Below, one piece after another: positions 10,055 to 21,186 of a DNA stretch of 64,000 nucleotides; position 1 is the first letter of the stretch, and every line of letters begins with the position of its first letter. Made by a program: the position numbers and the translations under genes. This stretch comes from Tritrichomonas musculus (lineage: Eukaryota > Parabasalia > Tritrichomonadida > Tritrichomonadidae), in the NCBI GenBank assembly GCA_039105265.1, contig JAPFFF010000014.1, forward strand, positions 3,596,001 through 3,660,000, written 5' to 3'. Under the pieces are notes generated by a model. That model made no database searches. It worked only from the letters and a program-made list of their open reading frames with translations, and was not told where the DNA came from.

Positions 10055-10105
10055 AGTGAATTGACCATTTTTTTTGACAAAGTCAATTTGATATCAACTT
10101 TTTCA
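10055..10105 (-). promoter_or_regulatory. Candidate promoter of the immunophilin gene
   Basis: On the minus strand, TGAAAAAGTT (10096-10105) is followed by the initiator-like TCACT (10055-10059), then the ATG at 10041. This arrangement decides for the shorter start. Confidence 0.45.
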
Positions 10106-10314
10106 ATAACATTAAATGGCCGGCTACCTAAATGCGAAAAAATGTTTTCTTTATATATATCAATATTTTTTTAATTTAATTTATTAAATAGAAATATACT
10201 TATTATTTTTATATGTTTTTTCTTTTGTATTTTAGTTTTTAGGTAAAAAAGCACGATACCGCTTTTTGATAACTTTATTTTTAAATAAAGTGAAAATCTA
10301 AACATTTTAATATT

Positions 10315-10689
10315 TTAATGACAGCAATCACAATCAAATGGACAAAGAGGTGTTGTTCCAGCTTTGGGATTATTCATTTGAAGTTCTTCTTCGGTGTATA
10401 TGGGTAATCCGTCATCTGTATATCTTCTATTTTTTTCTCTTTCTTTCTTCCCTTTTTCAAGTTTTGCTGACTCTTTGTCTTTTTTCTCTTTTTTATATTT
10501 ATCAACTTTTTTCTTTAAAATTGCATCAATTTCATCTTCTATGCTTATTTCTGCGCCAGGTTTTGGGATATCTTCTTCAAGAAGTGTTTCATCATTCGAT
10601 GCTTCATTTTCTTTTTCTTTTTCAACGGCATTAGCTTTTTTTATATGCTTTGTTTTCTTTTTTAAGTGATGTTTTGTTGCTTTCTCCAT
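10315..10689 (-). CDS. DUF1764 family protein
   Basis: A 124-aa protein. The first 85 residues are a Lys/Glu-rich, probably helical region. The last 37 residues carry the DUF1764 signature: RRYTDDGLPIYTEEEL followed by TPLCPFDCDCCH at the very C-terminus, a cysteine cluster conserved across eukaryotes. The molecular role of DUF1764 proteins is not established; the cysteines could bind metal. No membrane segment or signal peptide. Same strand as the immunophilin gene, with an intergenic gap of about 230 bp. Confidence 0.88.
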   Translation of the reverse strand: MEKATKHHLKKKTKHIKKANAVEKEKENEASNDETLLEEDIPKPGAEISIEDEIDAILKKKVDKYKKEKKDKESAKLEKGKKEREKNRRYTDDGLPIYTEEELQMNNPKAGTTPLCPFDCDCCH

Positions 10690-10707
10690 TCTGATGCAAA
10701 GTCGTTA

Positions 10708-10717
10708 AACTTTTTGA
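10708..10717 (-). promoter_or_regulatory. Candidate promoter word of the DUF1764 gene
   Basis: TCAAAAAGTT on the minus strand, 18 bases before the ATG at 10689. Confidence 0.4.
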
Positions 10718-10779
10718 TACAACCTATACAAAATATTTCAATTAAGATTTTCTTCAAAATTTTTTGAATTTATAATAAT

Positions 10780-10817
10780 CTATCTATCTATCTATCTATC
10801 TATATATATATATATAT
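10780..10817 (+). repeat. Microsatellite (TCTA)n then (TA)n
   Basis: About six TCTA units run directly into a TA run. Simple sequence. Confidence 0.9.
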
Positions 10818-10836
10818 TATCCTATTGACAAAGGGA

Positions 10837-13247
10837 CTATGGTTCGAGATTAGTACACATTTTTTTCATCTTTTGGCGCATACATTCAACTTATTAAATA
10901 AAAATATTTCTTTTCCAAATCCTTTTGACGAGCAAAGTATGTTAATTATATCTATTTTTTGATATAAATTTATTATATAACTGTCATTTTTTATATTCTA
11001 AAAAAATATTTTGAGTATTTATTTTTATTTTTTATAGTTGGTGGACATAATAATGTTTTTGGGACATAATCATGTTTGCTCAACTTTTTGAATGGTACAC
11101 AAAAATAAAACACATTTTTCTCAATACTTTTTAAAGATAATTTGATAATATTATATACTTTATTAATGTATTTTATGTACATCATTATTTAATTAAATGA
11201 GCTATTATATTTGTGATTTATATGAAATTTTGCCATTAATGTAAAAAAAAGTTAAAATGCTTATTTTATTCTCAATAATTGAAACTTGGGATTTAATAAT
11301 AATATCATTAATTCATAATCAGTAATGATATAATTTTGTCAGATAATTGATATCTAAAAACTTTCATATAAGAAAATTTTGATGCACAAAATAAAGTTAA
11401 AAATCATATCACTTTTTTGTTTTTTTCCAATAAAAAATAAAAACTTTTAAATTTTTATTTAAATATTTGATATAATGCATATAGTATAATGATATTGAAA
11501 GAATAAAATTGGCGGTTCTACTCAAGATCTATTACCTTAATGAAAAAGAGTAACTTCTGAAATAACTGAAAAAGACTTTCAATTTTAGACATTGAGAAAA
11601 TATTTTCATTATTTTAATAGTTCTTCTATACTTATCTAATATTTATTGATTAATTGCTATTTTTAATGCTATTATAATAGAAAAAAATAAAAAAGTGTAA
11701 TTTGTATATTTCTTAGAAAAACCTGAAATCTTGATGGGCAACAATGATTTTTAGAGGATTAATAATATATTTCATTGTATGTATTATCAAATAATGTAAT
11801 TCTGAAATCATATCAATTATGTATGAGTGATTTATGAATGATTTTGAATGAAAAAAAGAAAAATGAAATTTTTCCAAGATTGATTCTTTTTCAACCATAT
11901 TATTATATTTAATATATTATATGCATCATATAGATGATTAATACTGCATCTAATTTGAAATAAAATAAACTCATTTTTCAAAATTAGTAATTTTGTATGA
12001 ATGATTTTTGTCATATTTTGAAAACACTTTTTCTTTTTATATAATTATTATTTCAATAAATTCTTTTCTAAAATATAATATATACATTATATTCTAAAAT
12101 AATAACTATGTTAGAGCAAATTAAAACAACCTTTTTTTTATGGTAAAAGCATGAAATGTGATATGAAATGAGTTTTTTGAGTAGTGAAATGAAAATGAAA
12201 CCATTTTTTCTAATTATCTATTTTATTTCAATAAATAATAATGATACATTTTAATTATAGATGAAAAGTAAATTATAATTTTTTTCAAATAATAAAAAAA
12301 TATTCAGAAATTAAAAATTCGATATCATATTTATGATCAAATTTAGTTTGATAAAAGTGAATGAAAATCGGGGAATAAAATGTATCCAATATGATATTAA
12401 TTGTTCTACAATTGTTTTTTTAAAAGTCCAATTTGAATATATAGAAATGATGTGAAAACATAATTATGTCTCCAAAACAGAATTATGTCCACCAACTATA
12501 TAATCTTTTTCAATAAGTTAAATCAAAAAAATTCTATGAATTTGGATGCAAAAATTTTGTTTTTATTTTTTAATTTTATTATATATTTAAATTGAAGATA
12601 TATCATATATGATTAAAATAATGATTTATTCTGAGAAATTCTTTTCAATATCAATATATCAGATCTTTTTGAGTAAATTTTTTTGAATTAATTTGAAAGG
12701 AATATGTATTAATTTCAATTTCAATTCAAATATTTTCAAAGCTTTTGCATTAATTTGAGAGAAATATACAGTAAGGAAATAAAAACCATTTTATTAAGGA
12801 TTTTTTTTTGATATGGTTTATTACTTTCAAAATAAACAATGAACTGATTATTACTAAAAGATTACCTAATGATTAGTTATCATTAACTCTATAATAAAGA
12901 CTATTCATTAATTAATCATTATTTTTTTTCAGCATTTCTACTTTGGGTATTTTTCATTCTTGAATTTTAATTTAAAGCCAACTACGTTGTATTTCATGAT
13001 AGGCATTCCAATTGGATTTTAGTAGATATCATTTCAAAAAAAAGGTAAAATATAACATTAATATGATCGGAAAAAAAATAAGCTACTTTTTGAATATTCT
13101 TCCTTACTGCATGCTTTTTTATCTTTATGCACTAATCTCGAATCATATATATAACGTTGAGCCTTGTAATTTTTGAGCTTTATTATTTTAAATTATAATG
13201 ATAATTTATATTTTATGAAAAAAATGTGCACTAATCTCGAACCATAG
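10837..13247. mobile_element. Outer inverted-repeat element of a nested pair
   Basis: The left end (10837-10870, beginning ACTATGGTTCGAG) is repeated inverted at 13214-13247 with one mismatch over about 34 bases. Counting from TATGG, both ends sit beside TA, as expected of Tc1/mariner-type insertion. A third, poorer copy of the end lies at 13124-13150. No transposase frame survives inside; most of the interior is a second element (11037-12496). Class is inference from the TA flanks. Confidence 0.6.
11037..12496. mobile_element. Inner 1.46-kb inverted-repeat element flanked by TA
   Basis: Terminal inverted repeats of about 41 bp (GTTGGTGGACATAAT... at 11037; its complement ends at 12496) agree at about 36 positions. 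TA lies directly outside both ends (11035-36 and 12497-98), the mark of Tc1/mariner elements. Within each terminal repeat the phrase GACATAATNATGTTT recurs. The length is near that of a mariner, but no transposase frame remains, so it is dead or nonautonomous. Confidence 0.7.
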
Positions 13248-13818
13248 TTATATAATTCTGACACATTCTTAAATTTGATTATTTTGTAGAATATTATATT
13301 TTATTTTATAAATAATTAATTATTGTTTTAAATTGGTTTTTCTTAATAGCAATAATGACCATTACATCACTAACAGAATGATATTTTATTTATTTGTTTT
13401 GAATGGTTTCACAATATAAAAAACCAATTACTAAAATGAAATAAACTAAATCATATAATGCTTTGTTTTCTTTCAAAACATTTGTAAATCAGCTTTATTT
13501 TCCAAAATCATGAGTTTAAAGCATAGAATAAGATAAAAACCAATTTTTTTGAAAAGTTCTTTAAAGACGAAAATAATTTTTAGATCAAACTTTGATGCTG
13601 ATGGAATTAACAGGAAGCAATAAACATGATACTGTTTTTCATAACTCTCCTCCCTTTTATCATTTAATTATAATTATGATATTGTGAAATCACCTATTAA
13701 TGATTGTTTATCTTTTAGTAAAGTATTTTATATATCTTAATCTCATTGAAAATTTATTTTATAATGCCAATAACAAATAAAATGTTTTTGCGATTTTTCG
13801 GAAAAATATAACCACACC

Positions 13819-13925
13819 TAAACTTTGTTTTTTAATTTTCGTGTGTAAACTTACGGTTTCTAAGAATTTATTTCAAATATTGAATGGTTTATTTTTTACA
13901 CGCGAAAATTAAAAAACAAAGTTTA
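13819..13925. repeat. 107-bp hairpin with 31-bp arms
   Basis: Arms 13819-13849 and 13895-13925 (TAAACTTTG...GTGTAAA and its complement) pair with a single mismatch around a 45-base loop. The ends carry TA, so a tiny MITE is possible; a transcribed hairpin is another reading. Confidence 0.8.
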
Positions 13926-14189
13926 TCAATTTTCAAAGAATTATATTAATTTTACCTTTTTGAGATAAATATCTCTATAAAATTATTGTCTCTTCCTCTA
14001 TTCTAAACAATACCAAAATTGTTATCTACATATAGCTGAGCATGAGTAGCTACTCACAAAAGTGCAAAAAAAGTTCTAGCCGATTATTTTTGGAGTACGA
14101 TATAGGGTCAATATTGACCTTAACCGTTGGGGTCAAAAGAGATTGGGAGCAAAAAATATCTCCTTTTTTTTTTTTTTTTATGTAAAAAC

Positions 14190-16982
14190 AAAATAAATAC
14201 AGTGGAACTTTGTGACAAGGTAAAACAGCATCTTTTGGACATTACAGTTCTTGATGAAGAGCTAGATGCAAAGTTGAATCAGATGAAAGAGCAACTTTCG
14301 CAGTATTTAAAATTTTTTCAAAATGATTCAGAAATAAATACAATCACAAAAGCATTTCAAAACATTTTAGCTAATTCAAACCCTCCTTAAACTCCAGAAG
14401 GACTAATAGAACGAAAGTTTGTTTGGTTAAAAAAATAGATTAGCATTTGAATAACCAAAAGTTATTCTATGTCCATCTTGATGATTATTTGCTCAAGGAT
14501 CCGGAATCAAAAGATAAATCTAGATTTGTCGGTTCTGAAGCTCGTCAAATTGCCAAAGATCCAATTCGTGGACATTCAAATGTAATAAAGATAATTATTA
14601 CAACAAATGCATTAGAATCATCAGTTACTCTCGATAACCTTGCAGCTGTCGTTGATAGCGGAATTTGCGAGATTCCATCTTATGATAGAATGAAGAGCAT
14701 CACAATTCTTGAAGAAGGTCCAATTTCAAAGCAGGACCAGATACAAAGAAGAGGAAGAGTTGGTAGAAAACGTGAAGGAATATGTGTTCATATTTCAATA
14801 AAAAACCTTCCGCCAATTGAACTTCTTCGGCCTTCAATTGACATTGATGATATTAGTTCAAACATTCTTGGTTTTAGGAAAATGAACATTTATTTAGAAG
14901 ATATTGATAATCTTCCTAAACCTGGAATTTCGCCAGAAATGATGAACAAATACATCGATGAATTGACGAGAATTGGAGCACTTGATTCCGATAAAAAAAT
15001 TACAGAGATCGGATCTCGGTTGGCTGCATTTACATTAATGTCTCCTTTTATATCTTCATCGATATTGAAAGTCGCTGATAAATATGAAGATAAATCAATT
15101 GCTAGCATTGCAGGTGCTTTGGTATTTCATGTTTTTAGCACGAATAGGTTGTTTTCTGATAAAATGTCTGATTCTTTTCGTCGAAACTTTTGTGAAGATT
15201 CTGATATAATCGCTTTAATGAACACTCTTCTTGAAGTGATGAATGATTCGAATGGAAAAACATAGATAAGATTAGCTTAAAGTGATTGCCTGCATTGAAA
15301 GAATTGCGTCAAATGTTTATGATGAAGAAAAGAAAACTTTGTGGAACGATCTTAATGAATTCTGTAAATCAATTACTGAAAATGAGAATGCATTTCCAAG
15401 CTTTGTTTCATGTAGAAGAGCTGAGTTTATTTCTGTTTCAAATGTCATGGATAATTGCTTCTATTTCTACAAAGGCAGAAAATGATGAATCATGAGGAAA
15501 AGGATTTATATCTCCTGGTGCTTGTTTCATTATGCATAATGTACAAATGGGAGAAATATACTTTGGATCAATCATTCATCGTGGTTATCAAAGTGAGATT
15601 GCATATGAAGTTGTTCCTTTAACATCGATTTATATTTATCATCGTCAAAACAGCAACTTAATAAGCAAGAAATTCATCAGCAAAAACGATGAAATTTGTA
15701 CAAAATATGGCAAAATCATCATAGATAAGAAATACTGTGATACTCCTAAAAAAAGACAAGCAAGTAAAGGCGTTGTTTCTGTCCTTTTGTTCTCATCAGA
15801 AATTGCAATTCCTTTTGTCACTGAAGTTCGATATGCAATTTTCAAAGGTGATCAAATGTATCTTCATTTCCCATCAAAAATGGTGTCACGATGCTTAATT
15901 AATCGTCACGATGTCATTGAATCAATCAATCAATGGATTCACAAATACAAACTGAACATAAAAAGAGTCAAATCTAAATATGCCGGCACAACGCAAGAAA
16001 TACCAAAAGTAAACAAGCTTCTTTTAGATGAAGACACACAGCCGAACATTTCGTATAAATGCATCTCAATTCCTGGCGGAATTGAGATCTCAAAAGTTGA
16101 CGCTTTAATTAGTCCAGAATGGGTATTTGACAAGCCATCGCGTCTTGTTTATATTCCGCAAAATTCAGAGAGCAAAACAATTGGTAATTTCAATGAAAAA
16201 ATTAAGGCAAAGAAAGTAACGACAAATACTGAAGATGATTCAGAGATCGCTTATGATTACATGTTTTGTTGCGAATCAGAAGCAACTCTGTCGGGCTATC
16301 AAATGCCGTTTTATCAGAAAGATTGTGTTTTTTGTGCATATGAAGGAATTAGAAGCGTGCTTGACACTTTATTTGGTTCGCAAAATGACAGACCAAGACC
16401 TCATTTGCATTGAAAAAGTTTACGTTGTAGCTTTGCTTCAAGAAACGTCTTCTGATGCGTGGCCGTCGATTCCGTTTTGCCAACTTTTGTGGTGTTTGAT
16501 ATCAGAGCCGACTATGTATTCACTAACGAAGACATGGTTCTCTGCAATCGTTCACTTATTGTTGTGATCATCAATCGATATTATTACGAAGAAGAAAAAA
16601 TTTCATGAAATGCATCCTTCATGATTGTAAAATGTTTTATTGTGATGGATGTATGAATTGGCACGGTCCGGGTGGATGTTAAAACACTTTTATCTTGCCA
16701 CCTGGATTCAGATTGTGTCCTGCTTGTTAGCAAAGTATTGAAAAGTCTGAAAAATGCAGTCATATTCAATGCCAATGTGGCATGCACTTTTGTTACTATT
16801 GTGGCTACGGACCTAAAAATTATAAGCATGATATTTACACTCATATGAATGAAGAACATAATGGAAGCTTCAATGATCCTCCTGATTACTTGAAATATAT
16901 TAAAAAATGGACGTTGATCAAAAAGATCTTGATGAATTTTACAAAAAATATCCTCAATTTCTTCCAGTTTAATGAATTTTGA
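14190..16982 (+). pseudogene. Decayed DEAH RNA helicase / RBR ubiquitin ligase gene
   Basis: Successive frames in one direction encode the later half of a DEAH-box helicase fused to a RING-between-RING ligase, as in plant DEAH11/12. Helicase motif V (TTNALESSVTL) and motif VI (QIQRRGRVGR) lie at about 14600-14770; the winged-helix/HA2 part follows (to 15265); an OB-like part is at 15532-16413; and an IBR/RING2 part (CDGCMNWHGPGGC; CSHIQCQCGMHFCYYCGYG) at about 16640-16810. Stops near 14390, 15263, 16411, 16680 and 16728 and frame changes near 15280 and 15490 break it, and the ATP-binding half of the helicase is absent. A host gene duplicate decaying in place. The 817-base frame 14447-15265 and the 15532-16413 frame are its largest intact pieces. 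Confidence 0.85.
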
Positions 16983-17808
16983 ATTTTTTTTAATTTTTGA
17001 GCTAAAATTTATAAAATTTCTTCAAATAATATGGTTTCAATACAAAAAAATTCTAATTTTTTACAATTATTATATATTAGCTCAATGTCAAAAATTTAGG
17101 AAGGTAATGTTGATTTAATATTTTTTAAAAAGAAGCTAAAATTTATATTAATCCATAAAATAATCTATAATTTTTTTGTATAAACCGAGGATATATATAC
17201 GAAAATAAAATTTTATAATTAAATGAAAAATTGAAAATTATCTCAGTTTTTAATAGGTAGATATTATATTGAATGGTTTATTTCAATCTTTTTTGAAAGT
17301 TTAAAATGCCACTTATTCATCAAATATTTTTTGTTTCTATCCTGCATTTTAATAATTATCATGAGAATTAAAATCAATTATAAATTTACTATTTAATATT
17401 TATATAATAAATTAATATAAAAGTTTTATACTTTGTTATTATAAATATTTTTTTAAATATTATTTATATGATGTATGTATGTAATAGGGTTTATTTTACA
17501 TCAATTTAAATCTTAAGTGGAAAAATGATTTTAGAATTTATTTTCAAAAAAAAATCATAAAATATTTTTTGATCTTTCTTCTTTTAATTTTCATTATATT
17601 ATGACATTAATATTTGTAATAGCATTTATAGTTAATACATATATATAAAATATCAAAAAACTATAAAATTATAATTATTTTTATCCAACTATTATATATA
17701 GCCAAAAAGAATTAATTGCTGAGCATAAATAAAGTATATTTAAAATGATATTTGCGTTTAGTTATATAAAAAACATTGATTCATGGATAAAGTATATAAT
17801 AAATATTT
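16983..17808. other. Intergenic, no gene seen
   Basis: AT-rich spacer between the helicase pseudogene and the Myb gene. No feature recognised. Confidence 0.6.
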
Positions 17809-18222
17809 CTATTTTGAATTCATAACAGCAAGAAAGATATCAAGCTCTTTGTTCTTTAAATGTGCGTTATATCTGTTTTTAACATCGTTATTTGTTCTTC
17901 CAGGGAAAAAATCAGCAATTTTGGCCCAGTCTGGTCCATATAATTGATGATATTGAATAAGTAAAGCGTCTTCTTCGATTGTCCATGGATTTCTTTTAAT
18001 AGATGGAGCCAAAAAATGCTGATACCTTTCACGACATTGTTTGGCTGTCTTTCCTGGTATTTTTTTGGCGATTTCTTTCCAATTTGGTGATGATATATTT
18101 TCTGCCATTTGTTTAATGATATTATCTTGTTCTGGAGTAAATCGTATTTTTCTGTGTTTCTTCTGTGGTGCCGTAATACTTTTATTTGTTTCGTTACTTT
18201 GACGATTATAGCTAGATTCCAT
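17809..18222 (-). CDS. Two-repeat Myb DNA-binding protein
   Basis: A 137-aa protein made almost wholly of two Myb repeats (about residues 26-73 and 76-122). The first has SPNWKEIAKKIPGKTAKQCRERY, the second NPWTIEEDALLIQYHQLYGPDWAKIADFFPGRTNNDVKNRY. The first-repeat leading Trp is Phe and both third Trp positions are Tyr, common substitutions in protist Myb repeats. Such short R2R3 proteins are abundant trichomonad transcription factors, nuclear and promoter-binding. The frame is open one codon further (GTG at 18225), but the first ATG is 18222. Initiator-like TCATT sits shortly upstream. Confidence 0.93.
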   Translation of the reverse strand: MESSYNRQSNETNKSITAPQKKHRKIRFTPEQDNIIKQMAENISSPNWKEIAKKIPGKTAKQCRERYQHFLAPSIKRNPWTIEEDALLIQYHQLYGPDWAKIADFFPGRTNNDVKNRYNAHLKNKELDIFLAVMNSK

Positions 18223-18265
18223 CACATATAAATGAAATAAAAATGAAGAACTATAAACTACATTT

Positions 18266-18275
18266 TCAAAAAGTT
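18266..18275 (-). promoter_or_regulatory. Candidate promoter word of the Myb gene
   Basis: AACTTTTTGA on the minus strand, 43 bases before the ATG at 18222. Confidence 0.4.
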
Positions 18276-19729
18276 ACTTTTTTTTCGTTCAATTAATCAA
18301 TTTTTACGTAAAAATTCAATGAGTAAAAAAACTAATTCAATGAAATATTTGAAAATCAGGACTTCAAATTGTTTTCCCATCTCTGAATTATTTCTATGCC
18401 TTTTCAAAAATTTTGATAAAAATTTAAGGAAATAATTAAACAATGAAATATTGAAATGTAACAAACTTATCGGGCAATTATTTTTCTAGTAAGAGTCATT
18501 GATTTTTTTTAAAATAAATATTATATTATTGTTACTAAAATTTTAAATTAGGATTACTTGTTTATAGGTTTTTTATTTGAAAAATATTCAACTGAATATA
18601 TGATTTCAATTAATGCTTAAATACTAAGGTTTAATCATTAGTGCTTCAACAATCTAATTAGTATTTTCCATTGAAGGAAAAAATTTGAAAATTTTTTAAT
18701 TTCACTATGACTTTTGCTATATTCTATATTTAGAGATTTTGGCTGGTTAATAAAATTAACAAAAAAATTGATAACCAAACAAAAAAATTCAAATGAAAAA
18801 TAACGATTTTGTTTTCGTTATTCTTCAAAAAATTTTCATTTTGCAAAATCTTTAAATTTAATCTTTAATATTTAATGATCTTGATAGAAAACTCGCTCTT
18901 TTAGTTGCATTAAAATAAAATATCATAATGAAGTTATTTTTTATTTGAAATTATTTTCAAACACATTAAATATTTAAAAAAATAATTATTATTATATTGT
19001 TTTATATTTTGATATTATTTTCATAATTATTAATGTATACAGTAATGCAATTATATATGATTTATTCTAAATGATGATATTTAAAAATATTTATAATTAT
19101 TATTTTTTTAATATATAAATATAATAACTATATATATATTGATTTTAAAAACATTTGACAATATAATATATATCTTTAAATATGAATTAAAATAAAATAT
19201 TTTTAATAAAATATGATAAAAATAATTCATTAATATATAGTTATATTTAATGTTGTCAAACATTAAAAATCATTTTTTGTAATAATATAATTCATATCAA
19301 TATTAAAAAAAAGAAAATATTAATAATTAATAAAAATTGAATAATTAAGTAAATAAATAACTCGTGATCATTAAATATCAATAATAAAAGTTCAACGACT
19401 GGAAATTAGATCTATATGCTTAAAAATAAAATATCTATTCAAATTACCATACCAAACAATCGAAGATTTTTATTGATAAAAATACGTTATAACAATTATT
19501 CAATTTATTCTTTTTATATTCAGAAAATTTTGAATATGATCAATCTTATTTTTAATTGATGTTTATCTATGTATTTTTAAATTTTAACATTACAATAAAA
19601 TATTTATTAGAATAAAAATATAATTTTATGCATAATTATAATTAAAAATATATTATTTATTTAAAATTTAATAATATATACGCAGTCTTTTTTATTAGAT
19701 AACGTAAATATTTTTATTTTATATAGGTA
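18276..19729. other. Long AT-rich divergent intergenic region
   Basis: About 1.45 kb separating the divergent Myb and CK1 genes. Extremely AT-rich, with no reading frame or clear repeat. Near 18740 a 17-base match to the end of the TAGGNTGG element (GGCTGGTTAATAAAATT) is the only resemblance noted. Confidence 0.6.
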
Positions 19730-21076
19730 ATGAGTCTAGAAGAAGAGAATCAACAGCATAGAGCAGAACTGAAACCTGATACGCTTGTTGATAGATATCG
19801 TGTGAAAAAGTTAATTGGAGCAGGAGGATTTGGAAATATTTATTCTGTTTATGACACAGAAAATAATGATAAACTTTATGCTATGAAAATTATTGAAGAA
19901 AGTAAATTAATAAACTCTCCTAGCAATGACAATAGCCAAAAAACAGAATCAAAATCAAAGAAAAAAGAAAAGAAAACTTTTTATGATATAGCTTTTGAAA
20001 ACCCAGATTTTATCGAAAATGAAATTTTATACTCTTTAAAAGATAATAATGAAATTTATTTTCCAAATATTTGTGCCGAAGGTAAATTCGAATTAGATCC
20101 AAGTAATAATGACTCAGAAAATGATGATCAAACAAGTAATACCAAAATAAAGTTTTTATATATTATAATGACTCTTTTTGGTCCATCTTTAGGGCTTTTA
20201 AAATTAGTAGTTCCAAAGAAGAGATTTTCATCTTTTACATCAACAAAAATTGCAATTGATATGCTAAATTGCATTCAAGTTTTTCATGATAAAGGTTATG
20301 TTCATAATGATATTAAGCCAGGAAATTTTTTGATTCACGCGAATTCACAATCTCCAGCTGTTTTGATTGATTTTGGGCTTAGTATCAAATATTTAAAAGA
20401 AACTGCCAATGTTCAATCAGAAAATTCCAAAGGTCATAATACTCAATTAAATCACATAAAATTTGAAAAAGATCTAGGTTTTACTGGAACAATCAAATAT
20501 GCTTCAATTAATGCACATTATGGATATTTATTATCCAGGAGAGATGATTTATATTCATGGTTTTATTCTGTTTTTGAATTAGCTGCTGGCGATGTTCCTT
20601 GGGGAGAGGAGCTCGACTTTGACTACTCTTTAAAAATGAAGAAAAATATTTCGAAATATATTGATGAAGCTGTCAAGCTAGACTATTTACCACCTGAATT
20701 TAAACTTGTTTATAAATATATAACATCATTATCTTTTGAAGAAACACCAAATTACAGTGCAATAAGGGGAACATTAAGAAAAGCATTGAGGCGTATTGCT
20801 GGATCCAAAAATAACGATGATAATTTGTATGCATCTAAAAAATATGATTGGGAGATGGTCAGTAAAACGGCAATGAATACAATTTCAGATGTTCCAACAG
20901 ATATACCTAAGCCTGCTTTTTCTTATTCACCTTATTGCTATCCAAATAATAATAATGTTGATGATAATACTGATAATAATAATAATAATAGCAATGTTCC
21001 TATTAATAATGAAGATGAAGGTGATTTGAATGACGTTACCACAGAAGGCGGATGTCATGGCTGTATTCTAATATAA
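19730..21076 (+). CDS. CK1-type Ser/Thr protein kinase with CaaX-like tail
   Basis: A 448-aa kinase of the casein kinase 1 group. Glycine loop GAGGFGNIY (about 30-38), catalytic Lys in YAMKII (Lys53), catalytic loop VHNDIKPGNFL (near 190-200; Asn replaces the Arg of HRD), DFG in LIDFGLS (about 216), then GTIKYASINAH and SRRDDLYSW, the CK1 form of the activation segment and helix F. An acidic insert (about 125-145) enlarges the N-lobe. After an Asn/Asp-rich linker the protein ends GGCHGCILI, so the last four residues, CILI, fit a CaaX prenylation box with a second Cys three residues upstream. By family knowledge, a Leu/Ile last residue favours geranylgeranylation. Membrane attachment of this kinase is therefore inferred. 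All other catalytic residues appear present. Confidence 0.92.
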   Translation: MSLEEENQQHRAELKPDTLVDRYRVKKLIGAGGFGNIYSVYDTENNDKLYAMKIIEESKLINSPSNDNSQKTESKSKKKEKKTFYDIAFENPDFIENEILYSLKDNNEIYFPNICAEGKFELDPSNNDSENDDQTSNTKIKFLYIIMTLFGPSLGLLKLVVPKKRFSSFTSTKIAIDMLNCIQVFHDKGYVHNDIKPGNFLIHANSQSPAVLIDFGLSIKYLKETANVQSENSKGHNTQLNHIKFEKDLGFTGTIKYASINAHYGYLLSRRDDLYSWFYSVFELAAGDVPWGEELDFDYSLKMKKNISKYIDEAVKLDYLPPEFKLVYKYITSLSFEETPNYSAIRGTLRKALRRIAGSKNNDDNLYASKKYDWEMVSKTAMNTISDVPTDIPKPAFSYSPYCYPNNNNVDDNTDNNNNNSNVPINNEDEGDLNDVTTEGGCHGCILI

Positions 21077-21186
21077 TAATAATTTTTATTAATTATGTTA
21101 ATAATTATTATAAAATATTGTTAATAAACGTAATATTTTTTTACTTTTCAAACAATAAAATAAATATACAAACAAACAAACAAAAT

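Noticed and set aside
10846-10860. tRNA-like B box (GGTTCGAGATTAG)
   Set aside because: The matching copies at 13126 and 13230 show this belongs to terminal repeats of an element. There is no A box or cloverleaf around it.
18738-18760. Third copy of the TAGGNTGG element
   Set aside because: Only about 17 bases (GGCTGGTTAATAAAATT) match; the rest does not follow, so chance or an unrecognisable relic.
19149-19262. Inverted repeat around TTTGACAA/TTGTCAAA
   Set aside because: Match too short and in very AT-rich sequence.
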